Source of the DNA: Auricularia sp. M13
Lineage: Eukaryota > Basidiomycota > Agaricomycetes > Auriculariales > Auriculariaceae
Direction of reading: 5' to 3'
Assembly: GCA_037042915.1 (NCBI GenBank)
Contig: CM073200.1
Coordinates: forward strand, 2,290,832 to 2,354,831
DNA length: 64,000 bases
Under the pieces are notes generated by a model. That model saw nothing but the letters and a program-made list of their open reading frames with translations, searched no databases and was not told where the DNA came from. Shown piece by piece: positions 42,612 through 54,359 of the stretch. The translations under genes were made by a program, and so were the position numbers. Position 1 is the first letter of the stretch. Each line of letters opens with the position of its first letter.

Positions 42612-43771
42612 ATGAAGACCCTCGCCGTCGCCTCTGTGGTGGTCGTCTCTCAAATCGCCAGTGTCGTTGCACACGGCGGCATCCTGAGCTACAGCATTGC
42701 TGGCACGGCCTACAATGGGTATGTATTATGAGCAAAGCGGCAGTCACTGGGCTTTCACACCTTGGACAGCTTCTCCCCGTACAACAGCCCGTCCGGCCAG
42801 TCGTCCATCCAGCGCGTATGGAACACGTACAACCCCATCCAGGATGTCACTCTGCCCATTATGGCCTGCAACGATAGTGAGCTCTCCCGCCATCGTCTTC
42901 ACGGCTTTTGCTCACCGTCTCAGATGGTGACGCGAACCCCGGACAATTGACGGCTACCGTCGCCGCCGGCAGCAAGGTCACGGCCTTCTGGAACACCTGG
43001 CCGCACGACACAGGCCCAATCCTTGTCTACCTCGCCGCGTGCCCCTCCAGCGGCTGCACTGGTGTTGACCCGACCACTCTGAAATGGGTATGCGCCATTT
43101 TCACGTCCCGATGCAGCGTATTGACTCGCGTGTGCAACGCATAGTTCAAGACGGAGGAGGCGGGTCTGCTGAGTGGCACCGTCTACAAGGGAACCTGGGC
43201 CGCGGGCCAGATGATCGCCCAGAACAACTCCTGGACGACAACCATCCCCGCGACCGTCCCCGCGGGCAACTACATGCTGCGAATCGAGACGATCGCCCTT
43301 CACTCGATGCCCGCCCAGAGCTACCCCGAGTGCGCGCAGCTGCAGATCACGGGCAACGGCAACGTGCCGCCGCCGTCGAGCATCCTCGTCTCCTTCCCCG
43401 GCGCGTACAAGCAGACCGACCCGGGCATCAACATCGACCTGTACTCCAACGCCGCCCAGACCCAGACGACCTACGTGATCCCCGGCCCGCCCGTCTATCC
43501 CGGCACCGGCGCGACAACTGTGCCTGCGGGTCCGACGAGCGCCCCAGCGAGCACGAGGCCCCCGACGACGACCGCGACCGCGACGACGACGGCGGCGGGT
43601 CCGGCTCAGACCAAGTTCGGACAGTGCGGCGGCCAGGGCTGGGCGTGCGTCCCTTTATCTTGCTGCTTTTTGTTCTGCAGCAGTACTTACGCTATTCACA
43701 GTGGCCCGACCGTCTGCGTCAGCGGCTCGACCTGCACCGCGCAGAATGCGTACTACAGCCAGTGCACCTGA
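42612..43771 (+). CDS. AA9 lytic polysaccharide monooxygenase with C-terminal CBM1
   Basis: Five exons fit: 42612-42718, 42770-42876, 42924-43087, 43145-43644 and 43702-43771. The sum is 948 bp (315 residues). The signal peptide ends ...SVVA, so the mature protein starts with His21 (HGGILSY), the N-terminal ligand of the copper histidine brace. The second brace His is in [24 protein letters not shown] and [14 protein letters not shown] carry the conserved Gln/Tyr region. A Thr/Pro linker leads to a CBM1 (QCGGQGW ... [10 protein letters not shown] ... NAYYSQC) with its aromatic triad, split by the last intron. It oxidatively cleaves cellulose or related glucans outside the cell. A TATAAG lies about 60 bp upstream of the ATG. 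Confidence 0.95.
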
Positions 43772-44149
43772 GCGCGCGATCCGGCATGTGTATATAACTC
43801 AGCATTAACAAGTACAACACTTTGCATCTTACATGAATTCGGAAGCTCAACTTGGCTATGACTCGAGGCCCTGGTCCTCAGAAATGCAACAACGGCTGGT
43901 GACGGTACCAACGCAAGACTGTGCAACGCACCAAGAATATCACATTGAGTCTTGGCGTATGCGAGTTTGCTCAGTTCCAGGGCTGCAGGCCCCAGCGGAC
44001 CCGCAGAGAAGAGTGAAACTGTTATTACTATGATGGACGCATGCATTTCGGATGAGCCCTTGGCGCAAATATCTGTTTCCAACCAGTATTGACAATTGCT
44101 ACAGAGATGTTCCAAAGAAATGCCAGACATGGTTCGTGCACGCCCATCT

Positions 44150-46150
44150 TCACACTAAATCCAACAGTTGCTGTTCCAGCTCGCGCTGGTTGCGCTGCTC
44201 GCGTTCGCGTTCGCGCTTCTTCTCTTCCTCTATCTCGGCCTCTCGGGCGCGGACGTAGCTTGGTCGCAGGTCGATGGGGCGGTACTCGAGTCGTCGCTTG
44301 ACATAGCAGAGCATGTAGGCGTGCCCGTGGACGGACAATGCATCACGCAGAGTCGCATGCGTCACTCTGGGACATGTGGTCAGTAATAAAGCGACGTGCA
44401 GAGAGGGCGCATACTTGTCGTCGTCGTATCGATACCACTAAGATAGCAAACGATGAGATAATGTAAGCCACCAGCCTCTTTAAATTGAACAACACGGCTT
44501 ACCTCGTCCTGTGCGCGCGCGAAACATGTGTAGTGTCCATTGTCAATCTGCCCCTCGTGGCAGACGACAGCGAAGAGGTCGTAATCGTACATGGACGGGG
44601 GGCCCGTGTCGACAGCCCCACCCGGCCCGCCCTTGGCGCCGGTCTTGGGCGTCACATACGGCAGCATGTTGAGGCTGGCCGGGAAACGGACGTGCGCGTC
44701 AATCTTGTGCGGCGCGCTCTTGTCGGCGGACTTGTGTTCGAAGCGCTTGAGCTGGACGCACAGAACAGGCGGCAGGCGGCGGACGCTCATCCGCTTCGTC
44801 GCCTCGGCCACGACGCCGCACTCGGGGCAGCTGCGCGCGTCGAGCTTCTCGACGCGCGTGTAGCGCCGGAGGCAGCCCTCGAGCGTGAGCGGCTGCCCGA
44901 CGGGCGTGCCGTCGCGCGCGAGCGAGAGCGAGATGTCGAGCATCGGGTCGAGCGTGCGGCTCTGGAACGCGCAGCGCGCACAGCGCACCTCGCTCTGCAG
45001 CTGGCCGGCAAAGACTGTGTGCACGACGCAGTTGCACGATGTCGACGTCGACCCGCGCGTGTGCGCGTGCAGCGCGTTAAGCAGCGTGATGAGGCATTCG
45101 TGCGCGTCGTGTTGCGCGTAGCCGCTCACGTCCTTGGACAATGTCCATGTCGCGTGCAGCATGCTCGTCGGGCCAAATGGCGCCGCCGCCTGGGTGCCGC
45201 CATAGACCTACGCAGTTCATCAGCTGAGTGCGCGAGCAGACGCGTCCTTGCGAACCTCCGCAAACAACTTGTCCAATTCGCAGGACACGCACACTGCGCG
45301 CTCGCACGCCTTGGGATTATGTCGGTCTGCCAGGAAATGATTCCTCAATAGCGGGTTGTTCAGGAAGGTTTGCAAGACGCAGTTCAGATAGCATGTGTTG
45401 CCCAGGTTCAGCAAGCCTCGACGTCCGCGGCAGGGCACATTGGTGATACCGCGAAGGATTTCGTTGTCTTTAGATTCCGGAGCCCATGGGATATATGTTT
45501 CGCGAGTCTTCTTTGCGTCAACTGAGATTGCATTAGAACACGAACACCACATGAAGCTCGGCTTACCATGGAATCGTGTGCGTTTCTCCTCCTCCCTGAG
45601 TACGAGAAGAGAATGTTCGGCTTCAAGCTTCTTGCTGAAGACGATTGTGTCGCACTTGGAGCACCAGAGAGAGCCTGTCTTGGCTTCGACGGCAAATGCG
45701 TGGCCGGATTCCCGCAAATGGGCCAGGCTATGTGGTCCGGCAGACGTCCAGCAGGCAGACGCACCACACTGGAGGCACACCCAGGGCGACGGGCAGGATA
45801 GTCCGCACTTTGCGCACGAGGGATATTGTATCTATCCCGGGATATTAGACGCGGTTGTAGATGAGGAAACGGCAAGTGGCTCGCACCCTTCGACGCTTCG
45901 CGGGCGGTTCGCCAGCGCCACCACTGGGTCGGGATTTGACACGAGCGGCCCAGGATACAGCAGACTTGTATTTGGGCAGCAGAGAGTCCAGTGAGCCGGC
46001 AAGGTGGGGACACTGCGAGTCGGGCACGGTGTCGGCCATTGGCACGCCAATAGCACTGGGCGCAGGCAGGCTGTTGGTCGACGGGAGCGAGGGCATCGCG
46101 GTACTTGCAAGGCTGTTGCCAACAACTGTTGGCCGATGCAACGCGCTCAT
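44150..46150 (-). CDS. Ubp8/USP22-type ubiquitin-specific protease (SAGA deubiquitinase module)
   Basis: Six exons fit: 45887-46150, 45567-45831, 45256-45521, 44503-45207, 44415-44437 and 44150-44366. The sum is 1740 bp (579 residues); one exon is 23 bp and one donor is GTTCGC. An N-terminal ZnF-UBP is present (CPHL, CAKCG, CLQCG, HSLAHLRESGHAF, WCSKC). The catalytic domain has the Cys box GLLNLGNTCYLNC, SGYAQHDAHE, the structural CxxC pairs CARC and CPEC, QLKRFEH and the His box DNGHYTCFARA followed by WYRYDDK. The ZnF-UBP plus this domain order is that of Ubp8/USP22, which removes ubiquitin from histone H2B. A Glu/Lys/Arg coiled-coil-like C terminus is extra. Confidence 0.9.
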
Positions 46151-46362
46151 TCAGCGCTGTGCGGTGCAGCGACGCGGTCGACGGTGGCGGGCGGTGGACA
46201 AGCGTAAAGCCGTTCCGCTCCGGGATCGACAGCCGTGATGGCCGCAGCGCTTATTCGCGGACAACAAAAGAGTCAAAAAATGTTGCCTATCGATACACGA
46301 GTTGCCAACAGAGCATAGTATACAGAGTGACAAATAGATAGTCTTGGAGGCGCCGATTATTA

Positions 46363-47035
46363 TCATGAAGCCGAGGAATTACGAGTGGGAGAGTACGATG
46401 GAGGTGGGACATTGTGGGTATAGTAATAGGACGGAGGCGGGACTTCCGGTCCAGTGGTAGTCCACGAGTGAGGCATAGGGGGAGTGTAAAATGGTGGCCC
46501 TAGAGACAGCGAGAACATAAATGATGGTGCTACGGGAGGTTTTCAGTATCATAAAAGGTCCGGTGAAGAAATTGTGCACGCACGCAGCAGCCGAGGATCT
46601 TGCGGTCGTCTCGTGTATGCAGGCAAATGGTCAGGATACGGATCCTCCTGCTCTGTTGCACTGGATGAATCCGACTCCGAGTACCTCCCAATATCGTCTG
46701 TGTACGGAGTTCGGACGGCCATCAACGACAGCCGAGCGTCATGAGCAGCTCGGCGCGTTCGTCCACGCCGGATATCTCTCAGTCGCAGGCAGCAAACGAG
46801 CACGGAACACACAGCCGCGACGAGCAGAAGCACAGCCGCGACCAAGCAGATGAATGACGACAGCCTAGGTATCAGCGTCCTAGCGGCTTTGACTGGGGTA
46901 CCGAAGTTCCCGAACGGCGACTGATAGGTATGTGGGGCCATAGATCCAAGCAGACCTTGGGTTGAATTGCATTTCATGTCAGCAATGTATTCATCCAACA
47001 ATCAGACGAACCTACCTTGCTTGAAGGCCAGTAAG
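46363..47035 (-). CDS. Single-pass membrane protein with two PPSY motifs (5' end unresolved)
   Basis: The 3' part is clear. Exon 46584-46920 encodes SPFGNFGTPVKAARTLIPRL and a helix (FICLVAAVLLLVAAVCSVLVC) followed by LRLRDIRRGRTRR. An 84 bp intron (46500-46583) leads in phase to the tail exon 46363-46499 with PPPSYYYT and PPPSYSP. A 20 bp exon at 47016-47035 (YWPSSK) is joined by a 95 bp intron. Exons further upstream, perhaps within 47060-47350, were not resolved. Tandem PPxY motifs close to the C terminus are the most notable feature. Confidence 0.6.
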
Positions 47036-47359
47036 CTGGGTAGTTAGTGAGATGTTATCACAGAAGACAGAAGAAGATGCGTATTAATACTCGCCTGAGG
47101 CGCGCAGCACTTTTTCGACACTGCCGCGCCCGGCGCCGCCTGTCCAAGTCATGGGCCGCGGTGACAGACAGAGCCCGACGAGGTTCCGCAGTCTTCTGTA
47201 TCGTCTTGGATAGCCAACGATCAACGCGTTTCCACGTTTGCTCTGCAGCTCCGCGCCGCAAGGTATGCAGTTGAAATGTTGTGCTGCCGTTACTAGGTCG
47301 GGATTCGGATGCGACGGTGGCGTTCACAGCACGCAGCAAGACCGATTGTAACAAGCGAA

Positions 47360-48391
47360 AATCCCAACGCTGTCTTCGGAGTGAGCTGATGCTCTGAATC
47401 CTAGCTCGCTATGCAGTAATAACATGCTCAAGTCAACAGTCAGACACTTGAAACCTAGTCATTGGTGAGCACAACGGCGACGGTCGAGCTGAGGCGGTTG
47501 TAGCCGCGAAGAAAGCCGCAGTCGGTCATCGGTGCAGCCAAAGTCGCAAGAGAATGGGGTAGCTTGTGCCCGTGCTCTGCATCGCTTGGGGTCGATTGCC
47601 AGTCGGCTGCTGTTAGCCGTCGCTCAGCGCCGGCGACTCAAGTGCAGTTCAGAGCTCGAGCATAGCTGAAGATGAATAGCCCTGAAATGCTCTTGTCGAG
47701 TTATTGCTGATGAATGCTTCAGGCGCGACGAGGGTCATTTGAAAGAGGAAAAGAGGAAGGAATCGGAGTGCGGCGGACTTGGAACCGAAATTTGCTTCTT
47801 ACCACACCTCATTGATGATCGATGCTGCTTGGCACCTTCTGTCTGCGCGCACGTGGCTGCGAATTGTGCTAGCTTATGGCCTTACAAGCTGCTGGCTCAA
47901 GCCAAACGACTGCTCACACAAAACTGGCCACTTTATCTTGACTTTATCTGTCCACGACAGATACCATATCCACTGCGCTTCCTATTCTTGAGGCCCTCAC
48001 TCGCAAAATTTTAAATTCATGGCTTCTATCTGCCTCAACCAGATGTCTCCATTTGTGTCGGTTGCCCAAGTCAAGTTGCCGAACTTTGCATTGTCGTCAA
48101 CCTGGCTCTTCCTCGAACCAGTGCTCCGGACTTTCTTGTTGCTAATACGATGGAGGGGGCGTATGCGCGTGACTCTCGGGTGGACTGGCCACCCTCGCAA
48201 CTACATATGAGAAAGGCGAAGTCAGTCGCTGGCGCGTCTTCGCCGCAACTCACGGTCTAATGCATCCCCGGGCACAAGGGGAAGGCTCTGACTAGATGAG
48301 AGACCATTTGGGACTGAAGCGCTCTGGTAGTCTCTTGCTTCTATGTCTGCGAACAGGGCGACCTTCCGCGCATTTCGAGCGCTCGCAGGAC
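47360..48391. other. Intergenic, no gene seen
   Basis: About 1 kb with only short ORFs. Confidence 0.45.
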
Positions 48392-49145
48392 CTATGGTCT
48401 CTCAGTAGCGGTCGTCATATGGGCACCACTGTGCGCACCGCCGTCTCCCATACAGAGCGCGGGACGTGGATACGGGAGGATGTCCGATACTGGTTCGGCT
48501 GGACCTGTGCGCCTTCGGCGGCGCAGGACATAAACTATGCCCGCTAGAATCACGAGCGCGATGATAGCTCCCAGGACACCTGCAGCAATATATCCGCCGT
48601 TATCTTAACCAGAAGAACATCAGCAACATCCACGCAGGGAATACGCAAACACTCACGCTGCTTCTCAATCGGTCGGGTGGCATAGCCGCCATTCACTAGG
48701 CCGCCATCTCCGCCATTGGCGCTCCCACCGTTCGCCTGGCCGCCATCTCCGCCATTGGCACTCCCGCCATGGTCCGGCAAGCCGCCATCTCCACCTATGG
48801 CATCACCATCACTCTCTAGGCTGACGCTTCCGCCGTTGGCTGACCCGCCGTTATCTGCCACTCCGCCATCTCCCGTTATTATGGCATTGCCACCTTCACC
48901 TATTCCCCCGAAGCTGCCGTCCCGCCTGGTGAGGATAAATTCGCCGAGACGGCCTGCGATACTCCCGCTGTTAGCTTCTTCTGGGCGGTCGTCGCAATTG
49001 GCGCTGTTTCCTCCAGATTTAGCAGTAGATTGAACGTGCGAGTCGTTGGCAACAACACCTGCAACCGAAATGTCAGGGTGACCGTGAGTTAACAGAGCAT
49101 ATTTATGCGGCACTTACTGAGTCTCATCCTAGACCCCTTTGCCAT
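48392..49145 (-). CDS. Single-pass membrane protein with Gly/Asn repeat ectodomain
   Basis: Exons 49118-49145, 48657-49058 and 48392-48579 with introns of 59 bp (GTAAGT) and 77 bp (GTGAGT) sum to 618 bp (205 residues). The ectodomain carries imperfect DGG-x2-NGGSANGG units. The third exon encodes VLGAIIALVILAGIVYVL followed by RRRRR and a short tail. No signal peptide is evident at the short first exon. The Gly/Asn repeat recalls cell-surface low-complexity stalks; function unknown. Confidence 0.6.
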
Positions 49146-49254
49146 GGCACCACAAGCGTACGGAGCGTCTCTCTTATAGACAGGGGGTGACGTCTCATCT
49201 TCAGAGGTGTGTTGATGCTGCTATTTGTACTCAACACGAGCGTATCGAGGAGGC

Positions 49255-49425
49255 AAGGAAGCATGAAAATGCCCGATGCTTCTCAGGTAGCGGCACCGGG
49301 GCGCAGGACGACGAACAAGTAGGCGGTATTTGAGACAGCTTCGAAGTCACAGCGAAGCACAGCGATTCAAAGGGGCTGGCAGATCGGTCGGTCATACTGT
49401 AGCGGCGCACGACATAGACTATCGC
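49255..49425. repeat. Duplicated segment, copy 1
   Basis: This segment is similar to about 50515-50665. Both contain TAGCGGC(A/G)CCG, TTTGAGACAGC, CAGCGAAG and CTGGCAGATCGGTCGG in the same order. It is probably part of duplicated membrane-protein genes read on the minus strand (ADRSA/TDRSA). Confidence 0.5.
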
Positions 49426-49549
49426 CGAGTGCGTGAACACACTGCATCTTGAGTCTAAATGGTCTACAGACGGCTAAGGACAAAACGATGCGTTCATTAA
49501 TGTGGGATATGTAGGCGAGCACAGAGCCCCGGATAGTGCAAGATGAGGG

Positions 49550-50214
49550 CTACGCTTGGGATCCATCAGGATTCGAGGCGTAATCCGGAGGAGGTGCAAG
49601 TTCGGATGCATAGGACGGAGGAACACTCGATATCGACGACGCAACCGTGACTTCTGCAAAAAAAAAATCACAGAGAGTTGTGTGTTGAGTCTTTAGCGCA
49701 TTCAGTTGCTGTTAGTAAAATGCCCACCCCGCGTGAGCTGTGGCTCCAGTCCCACGAAATCTAGAATTGAGAGGTAAATCCTCAGTACGAGTACAGAAAT
49801 GAAATTGCGATGCCTACCTGCGCCAGCCCGACCTCAAGAACGCAAGCTAGCATCCAGGGCCGCTTGGATGAATTGGAGTTCAAGCGCTCGCTTTTCGGAG
49901 ACCGAGAGCTCGTCTCCCATAGTCGAAAGCTCCAGATCGATGACTCGGTCATGGAGGAAGCGTCGGTTCATTCTGCGACGCATCCAGCCCCTCCAGCGGA
50001 AGAATATCATCAAGATTAGGATGAGGATGAGCAATGCAAGAACGACCGATAGAACCACATGAGCTGTTGCCGTATTTGACACGCTGCAAAGGCGTTCAGC
50101 GCGTCGAAGATTCGTTACGGTAGCTCGTACGAGGACTTCACATCGGCGGGAGCAGCTTGGGAATGAGCGTTTTCGTCCGCGAGTTGCTGGCGTAAATCCA
50201 GGGATAGCCGCCAT
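49550..50214 (-). CDS. Single-pass membrane protein with PPSY and PPDY tail
   Basis: Exon 49842-50214 starts ATG (MAAIPGF) and contains VVLSVVLALLILILILMIFF with RWRGWMRRRMNRR. The tail exon 49550-49653, entered from a T-rich GCAG acceptor, encodes SSISSVPPSYASELAPPPDY and ends in TAG. Phase closes (158 residues) if the donor is GTTCTT, giving a 188 bp intron. Because that donor is weak, an extra exon may lie between. Two PPxY motifs lie within 20 residues of the C terminus. Confidence 0.5.
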
Positions 50215-50483
50215 GATGAAGGGAGCGCCATAGCCGCACGGCGGATGGCAACATTCCCTCCTACACCTGCTCGACTTGTTGTGAATAAACTTGCAGTTGA
50301 AGCCATTGGGGAGGAGCTGCTTCTATCTCAAAATGATACGTAGGTCAAACTTCCGCAGGCCTGCCTCCGCTGTGAGAAACCGTGAAAGAAAGGTAGCCGA
50401 AGATGGGACGAGTCTCACTTGCTTGATGGACTGGCGCGCAGGCCAGCGTGTCTATGAGGTTAACGCGGCAAGCAAAGCAACTC

Positions 50484-50960
50484 GAGAGTCAGAAGTGTCC
50501 CAGGATACAGTAGTCTTCTCGAGTAGCGGCGCCGAGGACGAATTGATGAGTGTAGACACTGGACTGGCTATGCGGCCTTTGAGACAGCGTCGACAGCAGA
50601 GGCACAGCGAAGGTAGTTCTGGCAGATCGGTCGGCCACGCAGTAGTTCATGCCAGCCTCGCGGGACCGTCGATAGGAATGCGCGCAAACCCTGATCAACT
50701 TGTGAGGCAACGACCCAGCCACATCGTGCAAACAGATGTCCCATCAGGTTCCGCTTTCACAAAGCATACAGTACAAGAAACTGCGCTAGGACCCCGGAGC
50801 TGCAGCAGTTTTCGGCGCGTATGCAGTAGCTGCCGAACAAGTGTTGGGAAGGAGAACAAGAAAGTTTGTGCGGCGGCCAACTCCGCTTCTTGCTCTTCGT
50901 TCTCGTGGTCCACATAGTTATGGCTACTACTACCTTGCTGTCAGTGCTGGACTCACACAA
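50484..50960 (-). pseudogene. Relic related to the neighbouring membrane-protein genes
   Basis: It contains the second copy of the segment at 49255-49425. On the minus strand there are frames with VVVAITMW followed by basic residues (TRTKSKKRSW) that look like the end of a membrane helix and stop-transfer, but frames are broken and no complete gene can be built. A gene with unresolved introns is possible. Confidence 0.3.
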
Positions 50961-51263
50961 CAACCATATTGATAGTATTCCTGGCGGCGCCGTATTGCTG
51001 TGAAACGTTCGGGGCGCTCATCATTTCGCGGCTGCGCGCCTGAACGACTTGTTCGACGCCCACCTTTGTCACTAGCCAGAGCAGTTCACGACTCGAACGT
51101 TGAACGACCCGGCAGGAAATTCTTGAGATAACCTCGGCGAAGCACTGGCAAACCGTTCTTCCTCGACCTTCCGCTCCATCGTACCCGGCGGCCCCGTGAC
51201 CAAAACGAGACTGTTAATGGCTTGCCGGCGCTGGCACTCCCGTCTGCTCCCTTGTCCTCGAAT

Positions 51264-53167
51264 ATGGCCACCCCTGAGGCTACAGGAATCAAGATCATTA
51301 TTGTAGGTGAGTCTCGAGCTTGAGCGGTGATCAAGCAGAACCTGACCGTCGTCCAGGAGCCGGTTTTGCTGGTCTGGCTTGCGCTATCGAGTGTAAGCGC
51401 AAAGGCCACGACCCAGTTATCCTCGAGAAGTTCTCTGAGCTCAAACCCCTCGGTATGACGTTCGATGATTATATTTATGTGGTCTTTACATAACGCTTCC
51501 CACAGGCGATGTACGAAACCCTGGGACTTCACCTTGGGCATCCACATCTCTAACGTCGGCATGATAGGTGATCTCCTTTGGACACAATGCTGGACGCATT
51601 ATCGAACGGTGGGGACTGCATGACAAGTCAGTCACACTGCCGGACTCTGCATGTTCAAAGTCTCAGCGAACGCGCAGGTTCTGGCCCGTCTGTACACAGC
51701 ACGAAATCGTCAGTCGCGCAGTCTGTTTTTCCCGCCGTCCAGCCTCTAATATTATCCATGCCACCCAGCTCCACCTGCACAACTACCAAGGCAAGAAGCT
51801 CGTGAGCCAACACCTGCCGCACACCGCCTATGGCGGCGCGCATTCGTACAACGGACACCGCGGCGAGCTCCACAAGATCGTGTACGACCACGCGCTGGAG
51901 CTGGGCATCCAAGTTCGCCTTGGCTGCCGCGTCACGGAGTACTGGGAGAGCCCGACGGAGGCCGGCGTCGTCTGCAATGGCGAAAGGCTGAGCGCAGACC
52001 TCGTCATTGGCGCGGACGGCGTCCGCAGCAAAGCGCGGCAGCTCGTGCTCGTGCGTCCGGCTCCAACATTTGCGACAAGCGTCTACTAAGGCTTGACCGC
52101 GCAGGGATACGACGACAAGCCGAAGAGTTCCGGATACGCAGTGTGCGTATTACTGTTGGACGCGCGCGCTGTTGCGTTCGCTCAATTGTGATTTAGCTAC
52201 CGCGCTTGGTGCTTCAATACGAAGGAGCTCGGCATTGACAAGGATCCGTTGACCAGCTTCATGGTCGAGAATGGCGACGCCTTCTACGGCTGGATCGGCC
52301 GCGACGTGCACATGCTTGCTTCAAGCTCCCGAGGCGGGGATGCGCTGTCTGTCGTCATGACCCACAAGTGCGCTGTCATTTTATCCTTCTTCCTGAGGCT
52401 TAGAGTACAGCGTGTCAGGGACGACGCGGACATCGAAGAATCGTGGTCTTTCCCCGTGAGTCAGCTGTGCTCAGATATTCACGCGTGCTGATACCCTGCA
52501 GGGCAAGATGGAAGACGTGCTGAAGGTCGTCGAAGGCTGGGACCCGCGCTGCGCCGCCATCTGGAAGAAGACGCCCAGCTGCGTCGACTGGAAGCTCGTG
52601 TACCGCGATCCCCTCCCGACTTGGATCAGCAGGGAGGCCCGGTTGGCTCTTATCGGCGACGCGGCTGTAAGTCCTTGATCTCTGCGCCCTGCCATTACTG
52701 TCATTTACGGCTCGCAGCATCCGTTTCTTCCGTGCGTTGCCTGTCTTCGGACCATAGGTGCGCGCACCTTACTCGCTTTGCAGTACGAGCATCCAGGGTG
52801 CAAGCCAGGCGCTCGAGGACGGGCTGACGCTCGCTATCACGCTGCAGCTGGCCGGCAAAGGCGACGTCCCGCTCGCAGTCCGAGCGTGGGAGAAGATCCG
52901 GTGCGCGCAATGCATTCCACTGCCCACCACCCTTGGTCCTGAATTCGCTTCAGCTACCAGCGCGTGCGCAAGGCGCAACTTCTGGGCGAGACGACGCGCG
53001 ACAAATGGCACCACTCGCGCGACGACGCGGACGAAGACGAGGTCCTGCTCGACCGCCCCGAGTGGCTCCTCGGGTTCGACGCCGAGACGCACGCGTACGA
53101 GGTCACGCCTGGAGTGCTGGAGGAAATTCGGCGGGATGGATACAAGCGGCCTGTTTTGCCCGAATAG
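51264..53167 (+). CDS. FAD-dependent monooxygenase (salicylate-hydroxylase-like)
   Basis: Thirteen exons fit, from ATG 51264 to the stop at 53167, total 1272 bp (423 residues), with every junction in phase. Exon 3 (51506-51510) is only 5 bp and is required to restore frame before SFGHNAGRIIERWG. Motifs are in order: IIIVGAGFAGLACAIECKRKGH (GxGxxG, FAD ADP binding), GELHKIV, DLVIGADGVRSKAR (DG), LIGDAAHPFLP...GASQALEDG (GD, flavin ribityl binding). These define the class A flavin hydroxylase group acting on aromatic or related substrates with NAD(P)H. The substrate is not predictable from sequence. The product has no signal peptide. Confidence 0.9.
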
Positions 53168-53477
53168 CCTCTGCCTCCCTTTGTAAGTAGGCTGGTGTAG
53201 CGCAAATCAAGCATTGTCGGCGCGGTCGATGCGGAGTTCAGCCAGCGCGTTCTAGTTGATGGCATCTCGACGCCTCTTTCCCCGCAGCTGGGCCCTGGCC
53301 AGCGCGCCGACAACTGAAACATTCCGTGGCGGCGGCACGACTGAACCTTCCCAAATAGTACAATGGTCCGGCGAATCGATTCATGGGCGGCGACACGAGG
53401 CGTGCATGCATAACAAGCGCCACTTTTAGATCTCCACAACCGCTTTCTCAACCTCCACCTTGATTCGAACAGTGACA

Positions 53478-54168
53478 ATGGGCCTGCAGAACGGCACGTC
53501 CGGCGCTCAGCGCCATACGCACCACCACAAGAGCAAGCATACGCACGGCGGCGGTAACACCAGCAGCAGCCTGCGCCCGTCCAGCAGCGCGCAAAAGCGC
53601 GGCAGGTCGGCGTCGCCGCAGCCACCGACGCCGCAGGCCGTCACGCCCGGCGGGCCCGCGCACGCGCTCAAGCTCGCGAGCGACCAGCCCTTCCCGCCGA
53701 GCTCTGCGACGGGCTGGCCGCCGTGCACCGACGCGTGCGTGCCATGCGCCCGATTCCCGCCGATCGCGTTTCGCTGCTGACCTTCCATGCGTGCACAGCG
53801 GCGGCCAGCGCGTGTTCCTCGGGCTCGCGCCCGTGTACGGCGGGCTGCACCCGTGCAAGGTCGTCGAGGGCTTCGTGCCGCCCGTGCGCTACTCGTTCGG
53901 CGGCGCGGAGCACATCTGGGACGGCGAGTACTTCCTCGTCCCGTTCGACGGCGCGCGCATGGAGTGGGCGCCGGCGAGCCACGGCGTCGCGCCCGCCGGC
54001 CGGCGGCCCGTCGAGGGCGGCCGCGAGGAGTCCGGGCAGCCGCTGTATCATGCGATTGGTACCGTCGACGGCGTGCGCGTCGTGGGCAAGGCTGGGGCGC
54101 ATCTCTACGGCGCGCTGCTGCCCTTCGGGGGGTGCGAGCAGTTTTGCGAGTACTACGAGGTGTTGTGA
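53478..54168 (+). CDS. DUF3421/DM9-repeat protein
   Basis: Exons 53478-53734 and 53799-54168 with a 64 bp intron (GTGCGT...CACAG) give 208 residues. The N terminus is a His/Ser/Pro-rich disordered region with a His/Lys cluster (RHTHHHKSKHTH). The second part shows two DM9-like units: GLAPVYGGLHPCKVV...YSFGGAEH and EWAPASHGVAPAGRRPVEGG...PLYHAIG...VVGKAGAHLYGALLPFGG. DM9 proteins elsewhere bind mannose-type glycans; in fungi the role is unknown. No signal peptide, so probably cytosolic. Confidence 0.82.
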
Positions 54169-54359
54169 GTCGGTTGTCTCTCAGGCTGCTCTCTATTCGG
54201 TGCAGGACGGAATCTGATCCATTTGCAGGTGTTGGCGGTGACTGCAGTGCTCCAATTACGCATTTCTACCGGTCCATTTTGCTTTGGAAGCTGGAATCTT
54301 GTCTAATGCAGTGGTGGAATAATTATATGAAAAGTCGGGTCAGGGGCCTCCAATGTTGA

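Noticed and set aside
44485-45351. 288-codon frame on the plus strand
   Set aside because: Antisense to the Ubp8-type protease exon with all catalytic boxes.
48603-48656. Short intron of the Gly/Asn-repeat membrane gene ending at AAG
   Set aside because: Using the next CAG (intron 48580-48656) also keeps phase and has a normal acceptor.
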